NCBI GenBank assembly: GCA_022571865.1
Contig: JACZXA010000008.1
Span: 1-47,274 of the forward strand
Length of the DNA: 47,274 nt
Origin: Pseudomonadota bacterium
GTDB lineage: Bacteria; Pseudomonadota; Gammaproteobacteria; Pseudomonadales; Azotimanducaceae
Reading direction: 5' to 3'
Shown here: piece after piece, positions 30,096-41,210 of the stretch
Layout of the letters: the number at the start of each line of letters is the position of its first letter
How positions within the stretch are numbered: position 1 is the first letter of the stretch
The notes under the pieces: generated by a model
What the model saw: only the letters and a program-made list of their open reading frames with translations
Told to the model about the DNA's origin: nothing
The model's database searches: none
Made by a program: the position numbers and the translations under genes

Positions 30096-31640
30096 ATGCA
30101 GCAACTGAATCCTTCCGAAATCAGCGACATCATCAGGAATCGCATCGAGAGCCTGGATGTTCACGCTGAAGCTCAGAACGAAGGTACCATCGTTGGAGTA
30201 GCCGACGGCATCGTGCGTATTCACGGTCTGGCGCAGGCCCAGTTCGGCGAGATGATCGAGTTTCCCGGCGGCCTTTATGGCATGACCATGAACCTCGAGC
30301 GTGACTCCGTGGGCGTCGTGGTCCTCGGCGATTATGAAAATCTTTCCGAAGGTATGACCGCGCGGTGTACCGGGCGGATTCTGGAAGTACCCATTGGGCG
30401 TGAACTGCTGGGGCGGGTCGTGGATTCCCTCGGAAACCCCATCGACGGCAAAGGACCCATCAACGCAACCGAAACTGCGCCGGTTGAAAAGGTTGCGCCG
30501 GGGGTGATCGCGCGTCAGTCGGTTGATCAGCCTGTACAAATCGGGCTCAAATGCCTCGACGCCATGGTGCCGATTGGCCGGGGGCAACGGGAACTCATCA
30601 TTGGCGACCGCCAGATCGGCAAAACCGCCATCGCCATCGACGCCATCATCAATCAGAAAGACAGTGGCATTAAGTGTATCTACGTCGCCATCGGCCAGAA
30701 GATGTCCACGGTCGCAAATCTCGTGCGCACTCTCGAGGAGTACGGGGCAATGGACAACACGATCGTTGTCATAGCGAGCGCATCGGATCCAGCCCCCATG
30801 CAGTTTATTGCCCCATACGCTGGTTGCTCCATGGGCGAGTTCTTCCGCGATATTGGAGAAGATGCCCTTATTATTTACGACGATCTAACGAAGCAGGCCT
30901 GGGCGTATCGACAGATCTCCCTGCTGTTGCGCCGCCCCCCGGGGCGCGAAGCCTATCCCGGCGATGTTTTTTACCTTCATTCGCGGTTGCTCGAGCGCGC
31001 GGCACGAGTCAATGTCGACTACGTCGAGAAATTCACCAACGGTGCCGTTAAGGGGCAAACCGGTTCGCTGACAGCGCTGCCCATCATCGAAACTCAAGGG
31101 GGAGACATTTCGGCGTTTGTACCGACCAACGTCATCTCTATTACCGATGGTCAGATCTTTCTCGAAACGGACAACTTCAACTCTGGTCTGCGGCCGGCCA
31201 TGAGCCCGGGAATTTCCGTTTCCCGGGTGGGTGGTTCGGCCCAGGTGCCGTTCATGAGGAAGATCTCGGGAGGTATTAAGCTTGCGCTTGCGCAGTATCG
31301 CGAGCTCGCGGCCTTCTCGCAGTTTGCATCTGATCTCGACGAAGCAACGCGACGGCAACTGGAACACGGCGAACGGGTCACCGAACTCATGAAGCAGAAA
31401 CAATACGCACCTATGACGGTAGCGGAAATGGGCGTATCACTTTTTGCAGTCAACGAAGGTTATCTCCAGGACATTGAGGTGAATCAGGTGCTCGAGTTCG
31501 AGCAGGGACTCTTGAGTTACATGAATTCCGAGAAGGCCGAGTTCATGAAAAACATCACCGAGACGGGGGCATACAACGACGATATTGTCGCTGAGATGAA
31601 ACAAGCCATCGAGGCCTACAAGGCAACGGCAAGCTTTTGA
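30096..31640 (+). CDS. atpA: F1Fo ATP synthase subunit alpha
   Basis: Alpha is the non-catalytic nucleotide-binding subunit of the F1 hexamer. The 514-residue length is normal. The P-loop GDRQIGKT is at 169-176, [20 protein letters not shown] holds the Walker B region, and [17 protein letters not shown] is the alpha signature. A strong ribosome binding site precedes the ATG. Confidence 0.98.
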   Translation: MQQLNPSEISDIIRNRIESLDVHAEAQNEGTIVGVADGIVRIHGLAQAQFGEMIEFPGGLYGMTMNLERDSVGVVVLGDYENLSEGMTARCTGRILEVPIGRELLGRVVDSLGNPIDGKGPINATETAPVEKVAPGVIARQSVDQPVQIGLKCLDAMVPIGRGQRELIIGDRQIGKTAIAIDAIINQKDSGIKCIYVAIGQKMSTVANLVRTLEEYGAMDNTIVVIASASDPAPMQFIAPYAGCSMGEFFRDIGEDALIIYDDLTKQAWAYRQISLLLRRPPGREAYPGDVFYLHSRLLERAARVNVDYVEKFTNGAVKGQTGSLTALPIIETQGGDISAFVPTNVISITDGQIFLETDNFNSGLRPAMSPGISVSRVGGSAQVPFMRKISGGIKLALAQYRELAAFSQFASDLDEATRRQLEHGERVTELMKQKQYAPMTVAEMGVSLFAVNEGYLQDIEVNQVLEFEQGLLSYMNSEKAEFMKNITETGAYNDDIVAEMKQAIEAYKATASF

Positions 31641-31675
31641 TGGCTTCCCCGATAAAGAGCTAGAGGAGTCTGACG

Positions 31676-32536
31676 ATGGCCGTCGGCATGGAAATCAAGA
31701 AGAAGATTGGTAGCGTGGAGAATACCCAGAAGATCACCAGCGCGATGCAGATGGTGGCCGCCAGCCGTATGCGCCGCACTCAGGACAGGATGCGCGAAGG
31801 CAGGCCCTACGCAGAAAAGATTCGTCAAGTGATCGGTCACCTCGCGAACGCAAATCCGGAATACCGCCACACTTTTATGAAAACCCGAGACGTTAAGCGC
31901 ATCGGCTACATTGTGGTGTCTACCGATCGAGGTTTATGCGGGGGTTTGAACATCAATCTGTTTCGTACGCTTGTCAAAGACATGGCCGAGTGGCACGCGC
32001 GCAACGTGGAAGTGGATCTGGGTCTGATCGGTAACAAGGCTGCCGGCTTTTTCCGCTCCGTTGGTGGCAACATCGTTGCCGCGTTGACGAACGTAGGAGA
32101 AGCACCAGTGGTTGCCGACCTGATCGGTGGGGTCAAAGTAATGTTTGACGCATACGAAGAAGGCAAGATCGATCGGCTGTTTATCGTGAGTAACGAGTTC
32201 GTCAACACGATGACGCAAAAACCCGTTATCCGGCAGTTGCTGCCGCTGGACCCGGAGCAGGATGAGTCGTATCACCACCGGTGGGACTACATCTACGAAC
32301 CGGAAGCCCAACAACTCATCGAAGGGCTGGTCATTCGATTTGTGGAATCTCAGGTTTACCAGGCGGTCATCGAGAACGGCGCCTGCGAGCAGGCAGCAAA
32401 AATGATCGCGATGAAAAGCGCAACGGAAAATGCGGAGAAGTTGATTGATGAGCTATCGCTCATCTACAACAACGCACGCCAAGCGGCGATCACCCAGGAA
32501 ATTGCCGAGATCGTGGGTGGCGCCGCAGCGGTCTAA
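31676..32536 (+). CDS. atpG: F1Fo ATP synthase subunit gamma
   Basis: Gamma is the central rotor shaft. The 286-residue protein begins with the coiled coil [20 protein letters not shown], has DRGLCGGLN in the middle and ends with the C-terminal helix [20 protein letters not shown]. The start at 31676 gives MAVG before that helix, as in other family members. Its last codons and stop lie in the first copy of a 45-bp tandem duplication. Confidence 0.97.
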   Translation: MAVGMEIKKKIGSVENTQKITSAMQMVAASRMRRTQDRMREGRPYAEKIRQVIGHLANANPEYRHTFMKTRDVKRIGYIVVSTDRGLCGGLNINLFRTLVKDMAEWHARNVEVDLGLIGNKAAGFFRSVGGNIVAALTNVGEAPVVADLIGGVKVMFDAYEEGKIDRLFIVSNEFVNTMTQKPVIRQLLPLDPEQDESYHHRWDYIYEPEAQQLIEGLVIRFVESQVYQAVIENGACEQAAKMIAMKSATENAEKLIDELSLIYNNARQAAITQEIAEIVGGAAAV

Positions 32537-32610
32537 ACGCCCTTGGCGTTTAGACAGAGGTAAAGCGCCGCGGCGGTCAAAAACGCCTTTGGCGTTTAGA
32601 CAGAGGTAAA
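32521..32610. repeat. 45-bp tandem duplication with two hairpins at the atpG-atpD junction
   Basis: Copy 1 (32521-32565) and copy 2 (32566-32610) share CGCCGC, GCGGTC, AACGCC, TTGGCGTTTAGACAGAGGTA and differ at a few positions. Each contains an AAACGCC...GGCGTTT hairpin: stems at 32535-32541/32545-32551 and 32581-32587/32590-32597, approximately. Copy 1 includes the last codons and TAA stop of atpG. The rest of the 224-bp gap up to atpD has no gene and only an AGAGGC ribosome binding site. Confidence 0.75.
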
Positions 32611-32685
32611 TAGAGCCGTGGTGTTGAATCGCCGTACGGCTGATTTAGGAAACTCACTTGCAGTCGAAGCATGAACGACGGGTAA

Positions 32686-34143
<1,458 letters not shown>

Positions 34144-34154
34144 GGAATTAACAA

Positions 34155-34580
34155 ATGGCCGCGACCATCCACTGTGACATCGTCAGCGCGGAGAAGGAGA
34201 TCTTCTCGGGCCGAATCACGATGATGAGTGCTACCGGCACGATCGGGGAGCTTGGCATTCTGCCGGGCCACGCGCCGCTCCTGACCGGTATTAAGCCCGG
34301 GCCGGTGCGGCTGACGATGGAAGACGGTGAAGAAGAGGTGTTTTTCGCCTCCGGTGGATATCTCGAGGTGCAACCGGGTGTGGTCACGATTCTGGCGGAT
34401 ACGGCAGCTCGAGCGGAAGATCTGGACGAAGCGGCCGCGATCGAGGCGCAGGAATCTGCAGAGCGAGCCATCCAGGATCAGGCGGCAGACTTCGATTTCT
34501 CCCTGGCCGCGTCCCAGCTTGCCAATGCCATGGCCCAGCAACGCACGCTGGAAGAGCTCAAAAAGAGACGGGGTCGCTGA
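34155..34580 (+). CDS. atpC: F1Fo ATP synthase subunit epsilon
   Basis: Epsilon sits at the foot of the rotor and can inhibit ATP hydrolysis. The 141-residue protein has the N-terminal beta-sandwich (IHCDIVSAEKEIFSG, GELGILPGHAPLLTGIKPG) and the C-terminal two-helix part with AAARAEDLDEA-like sequence. It is the last gene of the operon; an intrinsic terminator follows about 60 bp downstream. Confidence 0.97.
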   Translation: MAATIHCDIVSAEKEIFSGRITMMSATGTIGELGILPGHAPLLTGIKPGPVRLTMEDGEEEVFFASGGYLEVQPGVVTILADTAARAEDLDEAAAIEAQESAERAIQDQAADFDFSLAASQLANAMAQQRTLEELKKRRGR

Positions 34581-34638
34581 TTGACCCGGTTAACGGGTAT
34601 GGGGCGGGGTTAAGTGACAGGTAATTTGTCACGGGCTG

Positions 34639-34665
34639 AAGGGGTGACACAGTCACCCCTTTTTT
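34639..34665 (+). terminator. Intrinsic terminator of the atp operon
   Basis: AAGGGGTGAC (34639-34648) pairs perfectly with GTCACCCCTT (34652-34661) around an ACA loop and is followed by TTTT. This is the clearest terminator in the window. It separates the atp operon from glmU. Confidence 0.92.
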
Positions 34666-34678
34666 GTGGCCCTCGCAC

Positions 34679-34684
34679 TATAAT
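34679..34684 (+). promoter_or_regulatory. Likely -10 box of glmU-glmS
   Basis: A perfect TATAAT 46 nt before glmU, just after the atp terminator. No convincing -35 is present at the right distance, so only the -10 is supported. Confidence 0.45.
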
Positions 34685-34729
34685 TCGGACGGTTTTTAAG
34701 ACTATGGACTGACCCGAGAACGGCAAATT

Positions 34730-36109
34730 ATGAAAGTTCTGGAAGTCATCGTTCTGGCAGCAGGTCAAGGCACGCGGATGCGTTCGCAGCTTGCGAAAGT
34801 ACTTCATCCACTGGCTGGGCGACCCATGATCGAACATGTGCTCGATACCGTCGGGGTGCTTGAACCCGCTCAAATACACGTCGTGGTCGGATATCAGGGC
34901 TCCGAGGTGCGCGCAGCGATGGGCGACTCAGCCGGGATCAACTGGGTAGTCCAGGAACAGCAGAAGGGAACCGGGCACGCGGTCCAGCAGGCGTTGCCTC
35001 ACATCTCCGACGACGCGGTCGTTCTGGTGGTGTACGGGGACGTGCCCCTGGTTGCGTCGAACACGTTGAAAGCCTGTGTGGCGGCAGCCGCCCAAGGGGA
35101 TGTTGGCCTGGTCACGGCGGACTTCGCCGATCCGGCCGAGTTGGGTCGAATCGTTCGCGATGGGGCTGGCGCGATCACCGGGATCGTTGAGTATGCCGAT
35201 GCGAGCCCCGAACAGCGGGCCATCCACGAGATCAACTCCGGCATCATGGCCCTGCCAGCCACCCGTCTGAGATCGCTATTGGGCGCGGTCCAACCTCATA
35301 ACGCTCAAGACGAATATTACCTGACCGATGTAATTGCCCTGGCGGTTGAAGAAAAACTAACCGTCCATGGCCTCAAAGCGGACTGTGCAGAAGAGGTCGT
35401 CGGTGTTAACGACCGGATGCAGCTTGCTGAGCTCGAACGTTGTTATCAGCGTAGGCAGGCGCACAGGCTCATGCGTGAGGGAGTAACCATTGCCGATCCG
35501 GATCGAATCGACATTCGTGGCGAGGTAACGGCCGAGCCGGATTGTTTCATCGACATCAACGTTGTGCTCAATGGTCGGGTGATTCTGGGTGCCGGGGTTT
35601 CCATAGGCCCCGGAGTGGTCATCACCGACACCGAGATCGGCGCGGGAGTGCGCATTGAGCCTCATAGTGTGATCGAAGGCGCTAAGATTGCTCCGCTGTG
35701 CATCGTTGGCCCGTTTGCCCGGATTCGGCCCGGCACCGAGCTTGGTGAAGGTGTGAAGGTGGGCAACTTCGTGGAACTCAAGAAAGCGCGGTTAGGCAAA
35801 GGAACGAAAGCCAGCCATCTTGCTTATCTCGGAGATGCAACCTTAGGGACGAATTGTAACGTGGGCGCCGGCACCATCACCTGCAACTTCGATGGAATAG
35901 ACAAACACCACACCGAAATCGGCAACGACGTATTCGTTGGGTCCAACAGCACACTGGTTGCACCGCTTCAGATCGAGTCGGATGCGTATGTGGCCGCGGG
36001 TTCGACGGTGACCTCTCGGGTCGGCAAAGGTGAACTCGCTGTCGGCCGGGGAAGACAGCGCAATATTCCAGGGTGGGTTCGCCCGGATAAGCGCAAGCTT
36101 AAGAAGTAA
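34730..36109 (+). CDS. glmU: Bifunctional GlmU: GlcN-1-P acetyltransferase and GlcNAc-1-P uridyltransferase
   Basis: GlmU makes UDP-GlcNAc, the precursor of peptidoglycan and LPS. The 459-residue protein has the N-terminal uridyltransferase with VLAAGQGTRM at 8-17 and Lys23, and YGDVPLV near 103. The C-terminal left-handed beta-helix acetyltransferase has many hexapeptide repeats, with GNFVELKKARLGKGTKASHL and NVGAGTITCNFDG. glmS follows after 26 bp in the same direction, supplying glucosamine-6-phosphate for the same pathway. Confidence 0.98.
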   Translation: MKVLEVIVLAAGQGTRMRSQLAKVLHPLAGRPMIEHVLDTVGVLEPAQIHVVVGYQGSEVRAAMGDSAGINWVVQEQQKGTGHAVQQALPHISDDAVVLVVYGDVPLVASNTLKACVAAAAQGDVGLVTADFADPAELGRIVRDGAGAITGIVEYADASPEQRAIHEINSGIMALPATRLRSLLGAVQPHNAQDEYYLTDVIALAVEEKLTVHGLKADCAEEVVGVNDRMQLAELERCYQRRQAHRLMREGVTIADPDRIDIRGEVTAEPDCFIDINVVLNGRVILGAGVSIGPGVVITDTEIGAGVRIEPHSVIEGAKIAPLCIVGPFARIRPGTELGEGVKVGNFVELKKARLGKGTKASHLAYLGDATLGTNCNVGAGTITCNFDGIDKHHTEIGNDVFVGSNSTLVAPLQIESDAYVAAGSTVTSRVGKGELAVGRGRQRNIPGWVRPDKRKLKK

Positions 36110-36135
36110 CGAGACGGATCGGTCGAGAAAACACC

Positions 36136-37971
36136 ATGTGTGGTATCGTTGGCGCAGTTGCAGTCCGCAACGTCCCCCCTAATCCTGCTGGAAGGTTTGC
36201 AACGCCTCGAATACCGGGGTTACGATTCGGCGGGGCTGGCTGTACTCGTCAACGGTAAGAACCGGTTCGAATGCCGCCGCCAGGTGGGCAAGGTCAAGCA
36301 ACTCGTTGACGACCTGGCAGCAAACCCGGTACAAGGCAAGATCGGGATTGCCCATACCCGATGGGCGACCCACGGCGTCCCGAGCGTGAACAACGCTCAC
36401 CCCCACATTTCCAACGATCGCATCTGCCTTGTTCACAACGGTATCATCGAGAACTTCGAATGTTTGCGTGAGGAACTCAAAGAAGCGGGCTACGAATTCA
36501 CCTCGGAAACGGATTCGGAAGTTATCGTGCACCTGGTGGACTTATACTATCGAGACGGCACGGGACTGCTCGATGCGGTTCGAGCCGCGCTCAAAAGGCT
36601 CGAAGGCGCGTACGCACTAGGGGTGATTGCTCATGATGACCCGGAGCGGATTATTGCGGCACGCATGGGCAGTCCGCTCGTCATAGGAAGAGGCATCGGT
36701 GAGAATTTCATCGCCTCGGACGTCATGGCGCTCAAGCCGGTCACCGACCGTTTCATCTTCCTGGAAGAAGGTGACCTGGTTGAGGTCACCGCTGCTGGTA
36801 TTTCTATCTGGAATCTGGACGACGAAACGGTCATCCGCTCGAGCGTAAAGGTTGAACTGGGCCACGACGACGTCGACAAAGGTGAATATCGCCACCACAT
36901 GCGAAAGGAGATTCACGAACAACCTCGTGTTATTCGCGACACGTTGGAAGGACGCATCGGCCGAACGCGGGTGTTGGAACAGGCATTCGGTGTCAAAGCC
37001 AAAGAGATTTTCGATCACGTACAAGCGATCACCATCGTCGCGTGCGGTACCAGTTTCTATGCAGCATCCATTGCCCGCTATTGGGTGGAAGATCTTGTGG
37101 GTATCCCCTGCACCGTTGAGATTGCCAGCGAGTTTCGCTATCGGCGGGTGGTGGTTACCCCGGGAAATCTTTTCGTCACGATTTCGCAATCGGGGGAAAC
37201 GGCGGATACGCTCGCGGCGCTACGGTCGCCAAGGATATCGGTTACCTCGCGACGCTCACCATCTGCAACGTGGCGACAAGCTCCGTTGTCCGTGAGTCGG
37301 ATCTTAAGTTGATGATTCAAGCACGCGTTGAAGTAGGCGTTGCGTCCACCAAAGCCTTTACGGCGCAACTGACCGATCTACTGCTATTGACGATTCTGCT
37401 GGGGCGCCGCCATGGGATGAGTGAAACTCACGAAGCCGAGTTGGTAAAAGTGCTCCACGGACTTGAAGCGGCGCTCAAAGATACCCTGGCGCTGGAGCCA
37501 AAAATCCGGTTGCTCGCGGAGCGGTTCAGCGAGAAGCACCATGCCTTGTTTCTCGGCCGCGGCCCCATGTTCCCGGTGGCAATGGAAGGAGCGCTCAAAC
37601 TGAAGGAGGTTTCCTACGTTCATGCGGAAGGCTATCCCGCGGGAGAGCTGAAACATGGTCCGCTTGCACTGGTGGACGATGACATGCCGGTTGTAGCAGT
37701 CGCGCCGAATGACGAATTACTGGAAAAGCTGCGATCCAACCTGCAGGAAGTTCGCGCCCGCGGAGGTGAACTTTTCGTTTTCGCCGATGAGGCGTGTGGT
37801 TTCCGCGACGAACCTGGCGTGACGGTCATTGCCGTACCTGATGTACATAAGGTTCTTGCTCCCATCGTTTACGTAGTGCCGTTACAATTACTCGCATACC
37901 ACGTCGCGGTGCTGAAGGGCACCGATGTGGATCAGCCGAGAAATCTTGCCAAGTCGGTGACCGTGGAATAA
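36136..37971 (+). pseudogene. glmS: Glucosamine-6-phosphate synthase GlmS, interrupted by two indels in this sequence
   Basis: GlmS makes glucosamine-6-phosphate from fructose-6-phosphate and glutamine. ATG 36136 reads MCGIVGAVAVRNV with the catalytic Cys2. Good protein then moves to the +1 frame at a run of six C (36174-36179), giving LILLEGLQRLEYRGYDSAG and the glutaminase domain plus the first SIS domain ([15 protein letters not shown]). At about 37224 it returns to the first frame, giving [20 protein letters not shown], the second SIS domain and the C-terminal [13 protein letters not shown]. One C too many and one G too few explain both shifts, and the repaired length is about 611 residues (E. 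coli 609). As GlmS is normally essential and all parts are conserved, sequence error is the likely cause. Confidence 0.93.
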
Positions 37972-38051
37972 TCGACTCAACGCCGCTACTGGCCGACGGC
38001 ACCGATACTCGCGAGACTCGAAATATCTGTTCGTCCGAGTCGCGAACGCAA

Positions 38052-40271
38052 ATGAATGACGCGAGAAACGTGGACGTTACACACATCCTAGAAGGCCTGA
38101 ACGACGCTCAGCGCGAAGCGGTTACGGCGCCGGTCAGCAATATGCTGGTTATCGCGGGTGCCGGGAGCGGAAAAACCCGGGTACTCGTGCACCGGGTCGC
38201 CTGGCTCATCGAAGCGGAGGGTGTCTCACCCCACGGCGTGTTAGCCGTGACCTTCACAAATAAAGCCGCAGCGGAGATGCGCAACCGTATCGAGGGCCTG
38301 CTGCAACTTTCGGTGCGCACCATGTGGGTGGGGACCTTTCACGGCATCGCCCACCGGTTGTTGCGCATGCATTGGCAGGAAGCGAAGTTACCCCAGAACT
38401 TTCAGATTCTGGATGCCGACGATCAGTTGCGATTGGTCAAACGGGTGATGCGATCGTTGGACATTGATGAAAAGAAGTGGCCGGCGCGGCAGGCGGTATG
38501 GTTCGTCAATGCCCAGAAGGATGAGGGACGCCGTGCCAGGGATGTGGCCGACGGAGACGATATGTTCCAGATTACCCACAAGCGTATCTACGAAAACTAC
38601 GAAAAGGCCTGTAACGCCGGTGGTTTGGTCGACTTTGCAGAGTTGCTGCTGCGAAGTCATGAGTTGTGGCTTCAGCGCGCGGACATGCTGACCCACTACC
38701 AGGAGCGGTTTCGTCACCTGCTGGTGGATGAGTTTCAGGACACCAATACCATCCAGTACGCATGGCTCAAAGTGTTGGCAGGAACCACGGGTCACACGAT
38801 GGCCGTCGGTGACGACGATCAGTCGATTTATGGTTGGCGTGGTGCGCGTATCGAGAACATCCTCAGCTATTCGAAGGAATTCTCCAACGTACGTACGATC
38901 CGCCTCGAGCAGAACTATCGCTCCACCGCAACGATTCTAAAAGCAGCCAACGCATTGATTGATCACAACAGCGACCGGTTGGGTAAAAAGCTGTGGACGG
39001 CAGGTGCGGACGGTGAACCTATCAAAGTCTATTCCGCATACAACGATTTAGATGAGGCGCGATTCATCGTTGAGCGAACCCATGATTGGATTGAGGGGGG
39101 TGGTAGTCCCGAAGACGTGGGAATTCTGTATCGCTCCAACGCCCAGTCGCGGGTACTGGAAGAATCGCTGTTGCGCGCTCGGATCCCGTATCGAATCTAC
39201 GGAGGCCAGCGGTTTTTCGAGCGTGTGGAGATCAAAAATGCGCTGGCGTACATGCGACTCGTGCACGATCGGCATTCGGACCCCGCCTTCGAGCGGGTGG
39301 TGAATATTCCTACCCGCGGTATCGGTGACAAAACCGTCGAAGCGATTCGCCATGAGGCTCGTACTCGCTCGGTGTCCATGTGGCAGGCGGGCAAGGAAGG
39401 TATTACCAGTGGTGTGTTCAGCCCTCGTGTTGCGAACAAGGTCGGCGAGTTTCTCAGGCTCATCGATGATCTGGCCGGGGCGATTACCGATATGGCGTTG
39501 CATGAGCTGGCCGACCACATCATCGACGCCAGTGGCCTCATGGAATTTCATAGTCGGGAACGAGGTGAACGGGGGCTGGCTCGCAAGGAGAACCTGGAAG
39601 AGTTGGTGAGTGCCTGCCGGCAATTCAGTGGTGAGCTGGTTTTTCCTTTCGAGAACTCTGACGCCGCCGAGGTTCCCGTTATCGAGGAGTTTCTTGATCG
39701 AGTCGCCCTGGATGCGGGAGAACGGCAAGCAGAATCAGGTCCCGCGGTACAGATGATGACGCTGCACTCCGCCAAGGGGCTCGAGTTTCCGCTGGTATTC
39801 TTAAGCGGCATGGAAGAAGGGCTTTTCCCCCACCGCATGTCGGCGGATGAACCTGGACGAATGGAGGAAGAACGGCGGTTATGTTACGTCGGGATCACCC
39901 GGGCGATGCGTATCCTCTACCTGACCCATGCGGAAACCCGTCGGCTACACGGCAATGACACTTACAATCGCCCTTCGCGATTTCTACGCGAGGTTCCCTC
40001 GGAGCTGGTTCAGGAAATTCGCATGAAGGGTGCCGTGCAGAGGCCATACAGGTCCGGAACGGCGATGAAACAAGCAACACAAGGCGCATTTGCAGAGTGT
40101 GACATCGAGGGTCTGAGACTGGGCCAGCGGGTAAAACACGCGAAGTTTGGAGAAGGGGTCATTCTGCAGAGCGAAGGGTCCGGTGATCGCGCCCGGGTGC
40201 AGGTTAACTTTGCGAGTGCGGGCGCCAAGTGGTTGATGCTCGGCTACGCGAATCTGGAAACACTGGACTAG
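38052..40271 (+). CDS. uvrD: DNA helicase II UvrD
   Basis: UvrD is a 3'-5' superfamily 1 helicase for nucleotide excision and mismatch repair. The 739-residue protein starts with LNDAQREAVTAPVSNMLVIA and has Walker A AGAGSGKT at 35-42. GTFHGIAHRLLR, LLVDEFQDTN, GDDDQSIYGWRGA, QNYRST and MTLHSAKGLEFPLVF follow in the order of SF1 motifs. The C-terminal LGQRVKHAKFGEGVI is the UvrD tail that contacts RNA polymerase or partners, which separates it from Rep. The ATG at 38052 has no strong ribosome binding site; 80 bp separate it from glmS. Confidence 0.95.
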   Translation: MNDARNVDVTHILEGLNDAQREAVTAPVSNMLVIAGAGSGKTRVLVHRVAWLIEAEGVSPHGVLAVTFTNKAAAEMRNRIEGLLQLSVRTMWVGTFHGIAHRLLRMHWQEAKLPQNFQILDADDQLRLVKRVMRSLDIDEKKWPARQAVWFVNAQKDEGRRARDVADGDDMFQITHKRIYENYEKACNAGGLVDFAELLLRSHELWLQRADMLTHYQERFRHLLVDEFQDTNTIQYAWLKVLAGTTGHTMAVGDDDQSIYGWRGARIENILSYSKEFSNVRTIRLEQNYRSTATILKAANALIDHNSDRLGKKLWTAGADGEPIKVYSAYNDLDEARFIVERTHDWIEGGGSPEDVGILYRSNAQSRVLEESLLRARIPYRIYGGQRFFERVEIKNALAYMRLVHDRHSDPAFERVVNIPTRGIGDKTVEAIRHEARTRSVSMWQAGKEGITSGVFSPRVANKVGEFLRLIDDLAGAITDMALHELADHIIDASGLMEFHSRERGERGLARKENLEELVSACRQFSGELVFPFENSDAAEVPVIEEFLDRVALDAGERQAESGPAVQMMTLHSAKGLEFPLVFLSGMEEGLFPHRMSADEPGRMEEERRLCYVGITRAMRILYLTHAETRRLHGNDTYNRPSRFLREVPSELVQEIRMKGAVQRPYRSGTAMKQATQGAFAECDIEGLRLGQRVKHAKFGEGVILQSEGSGDRARVQVNFASAGAKWLMLGYANLETLD

Positions 40272-40356
40272 GAATTTTTTCTACCACGTCCTAGCCAGGT
40301 ACAGACTGACCGGTCGCTTCGTGGCTTGTTGAGTCTATGAAGGGTGGAGACAACAA

Positions 40357-41184
40357 ATGGAGCTGAAAGTAACCGAGCTCGAAATCAAAGATCGGATCGC
40401 AACGATCTGGCTGAACCGTCCACACCGGATGAATGCCTGGACGGGTCGAATGCACATGGAATATCGCTGGTGCCTCGAGCGAGCCGAGACGGATGATGAG
40501 GTGCGGGTCATTGTGGTTACCGGCAAAGGCAAAGGTTTCTGCGTCGGGGCTGATGCCGCGGCATTGCAAGGACACGCGGAACGTGGGAGTTACGATGCGG
40601 GAACAACCGAAGACATTGCACGACCGGGTTATGGCAAGGCTGACGTGTTCAACGCGAGCTTCGCGTACCATTTCGGGTTGAGCAAACCCGTCATAGCAGC
40701 CATCAACGGACCCGCCGCCGGTGTGGGTCTTGCGCTTGCTTGTTTTGCCGACATACGTTTTGCTGCAAGTAACGTTAAGCTGACGACCGCCCATGGAAAA
40801 TTGAACCTTCCAGCCGAGTTCGGATTGTCCTGGCTGCTACCGCGAATGATCGGCCTGACCCGGGCTAACGACCTGTTGCTGACGAGTCGGGTGTTTTTCT
40901 CCGAGGAAGCGCAAGAGATAGGCCTGGTGAACAAAGTATTCCCGCCGGAAAGGTTGCTGGATGAGACGTACCAATATGCGAAGAACCTCATTCGCACGGT
41001 GGCGCCGAATTCGCTGACCCAGACCCGGTGGCAGATATATCAGGATCTGCATCGTGACGTGGCAAGTTCGGTTGTTGAATCCGAGGCGTTGTTGAACGAG
41101 ATGATGCGTGAACCGAATTACCGTGAGGGTGTGTCTGCTTTTCTGGAAAAGCGTCCTCCGAACTGGGACAGAACGGACAAGTAG
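40357..41184 (+). CDS. Enoyl-CoA hydratase/isomerase (crotonase) family protein, atypical active site
   Basis: The 275-residue protein has the crotonase fold: WLNRPHRMNAW at the start, the oxyanion-hole GKGFCVGADAAAL (58-70) and NGPAAGVGLALACFADIRFA (117-136). By my alignment with mitochondrial enoyl-CoA hydratase, the two catalytic glutamates (E144 and E164) are replaced by Ala126 and His146. A nearby AEFGLSWLLPR with Glu154 belongs to a crotonase subgroup I recognise but cannot assign. The reaction is therefore not clear: hydratase, isomerase and hydrolase are all possible. It stands alone between uvrD and a convergent amidohydrolase. Confidence 0.8.
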   Translation: MELKVTELEIKDRIATIWLNRPHRMNAWTGRMHMEYRWCLERAETDDEVRVIVVTGKGKGFCVGADAAALQGHAERGSYDAGTTEDIARPGYGKADVFNASFAYHFGLSKPVIAAINGPAAGVGLALACFADIRFAASNVKLTTAHGKLNLPAEFGLSWLLPRMIGLTRANDLLLTSRVFFSEEAQEIGLVNKVFPPERLLDETYQYAKNLIRTVAPNSLTQTRWQIYQDLHRDVASSVVESEALLNEMMREPNYREGVSAFLEKRPPNWDRTDK

Positions 41185-41210
41185 AAGTTGCTGCCTGATT
41201 GAGTTCCGCT

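Noticed and set aside
36110-36135. A glmS ribozyme/riboswitch upstream of glmS
   Set aside because: The gap is only 26 bp, far too short for it.
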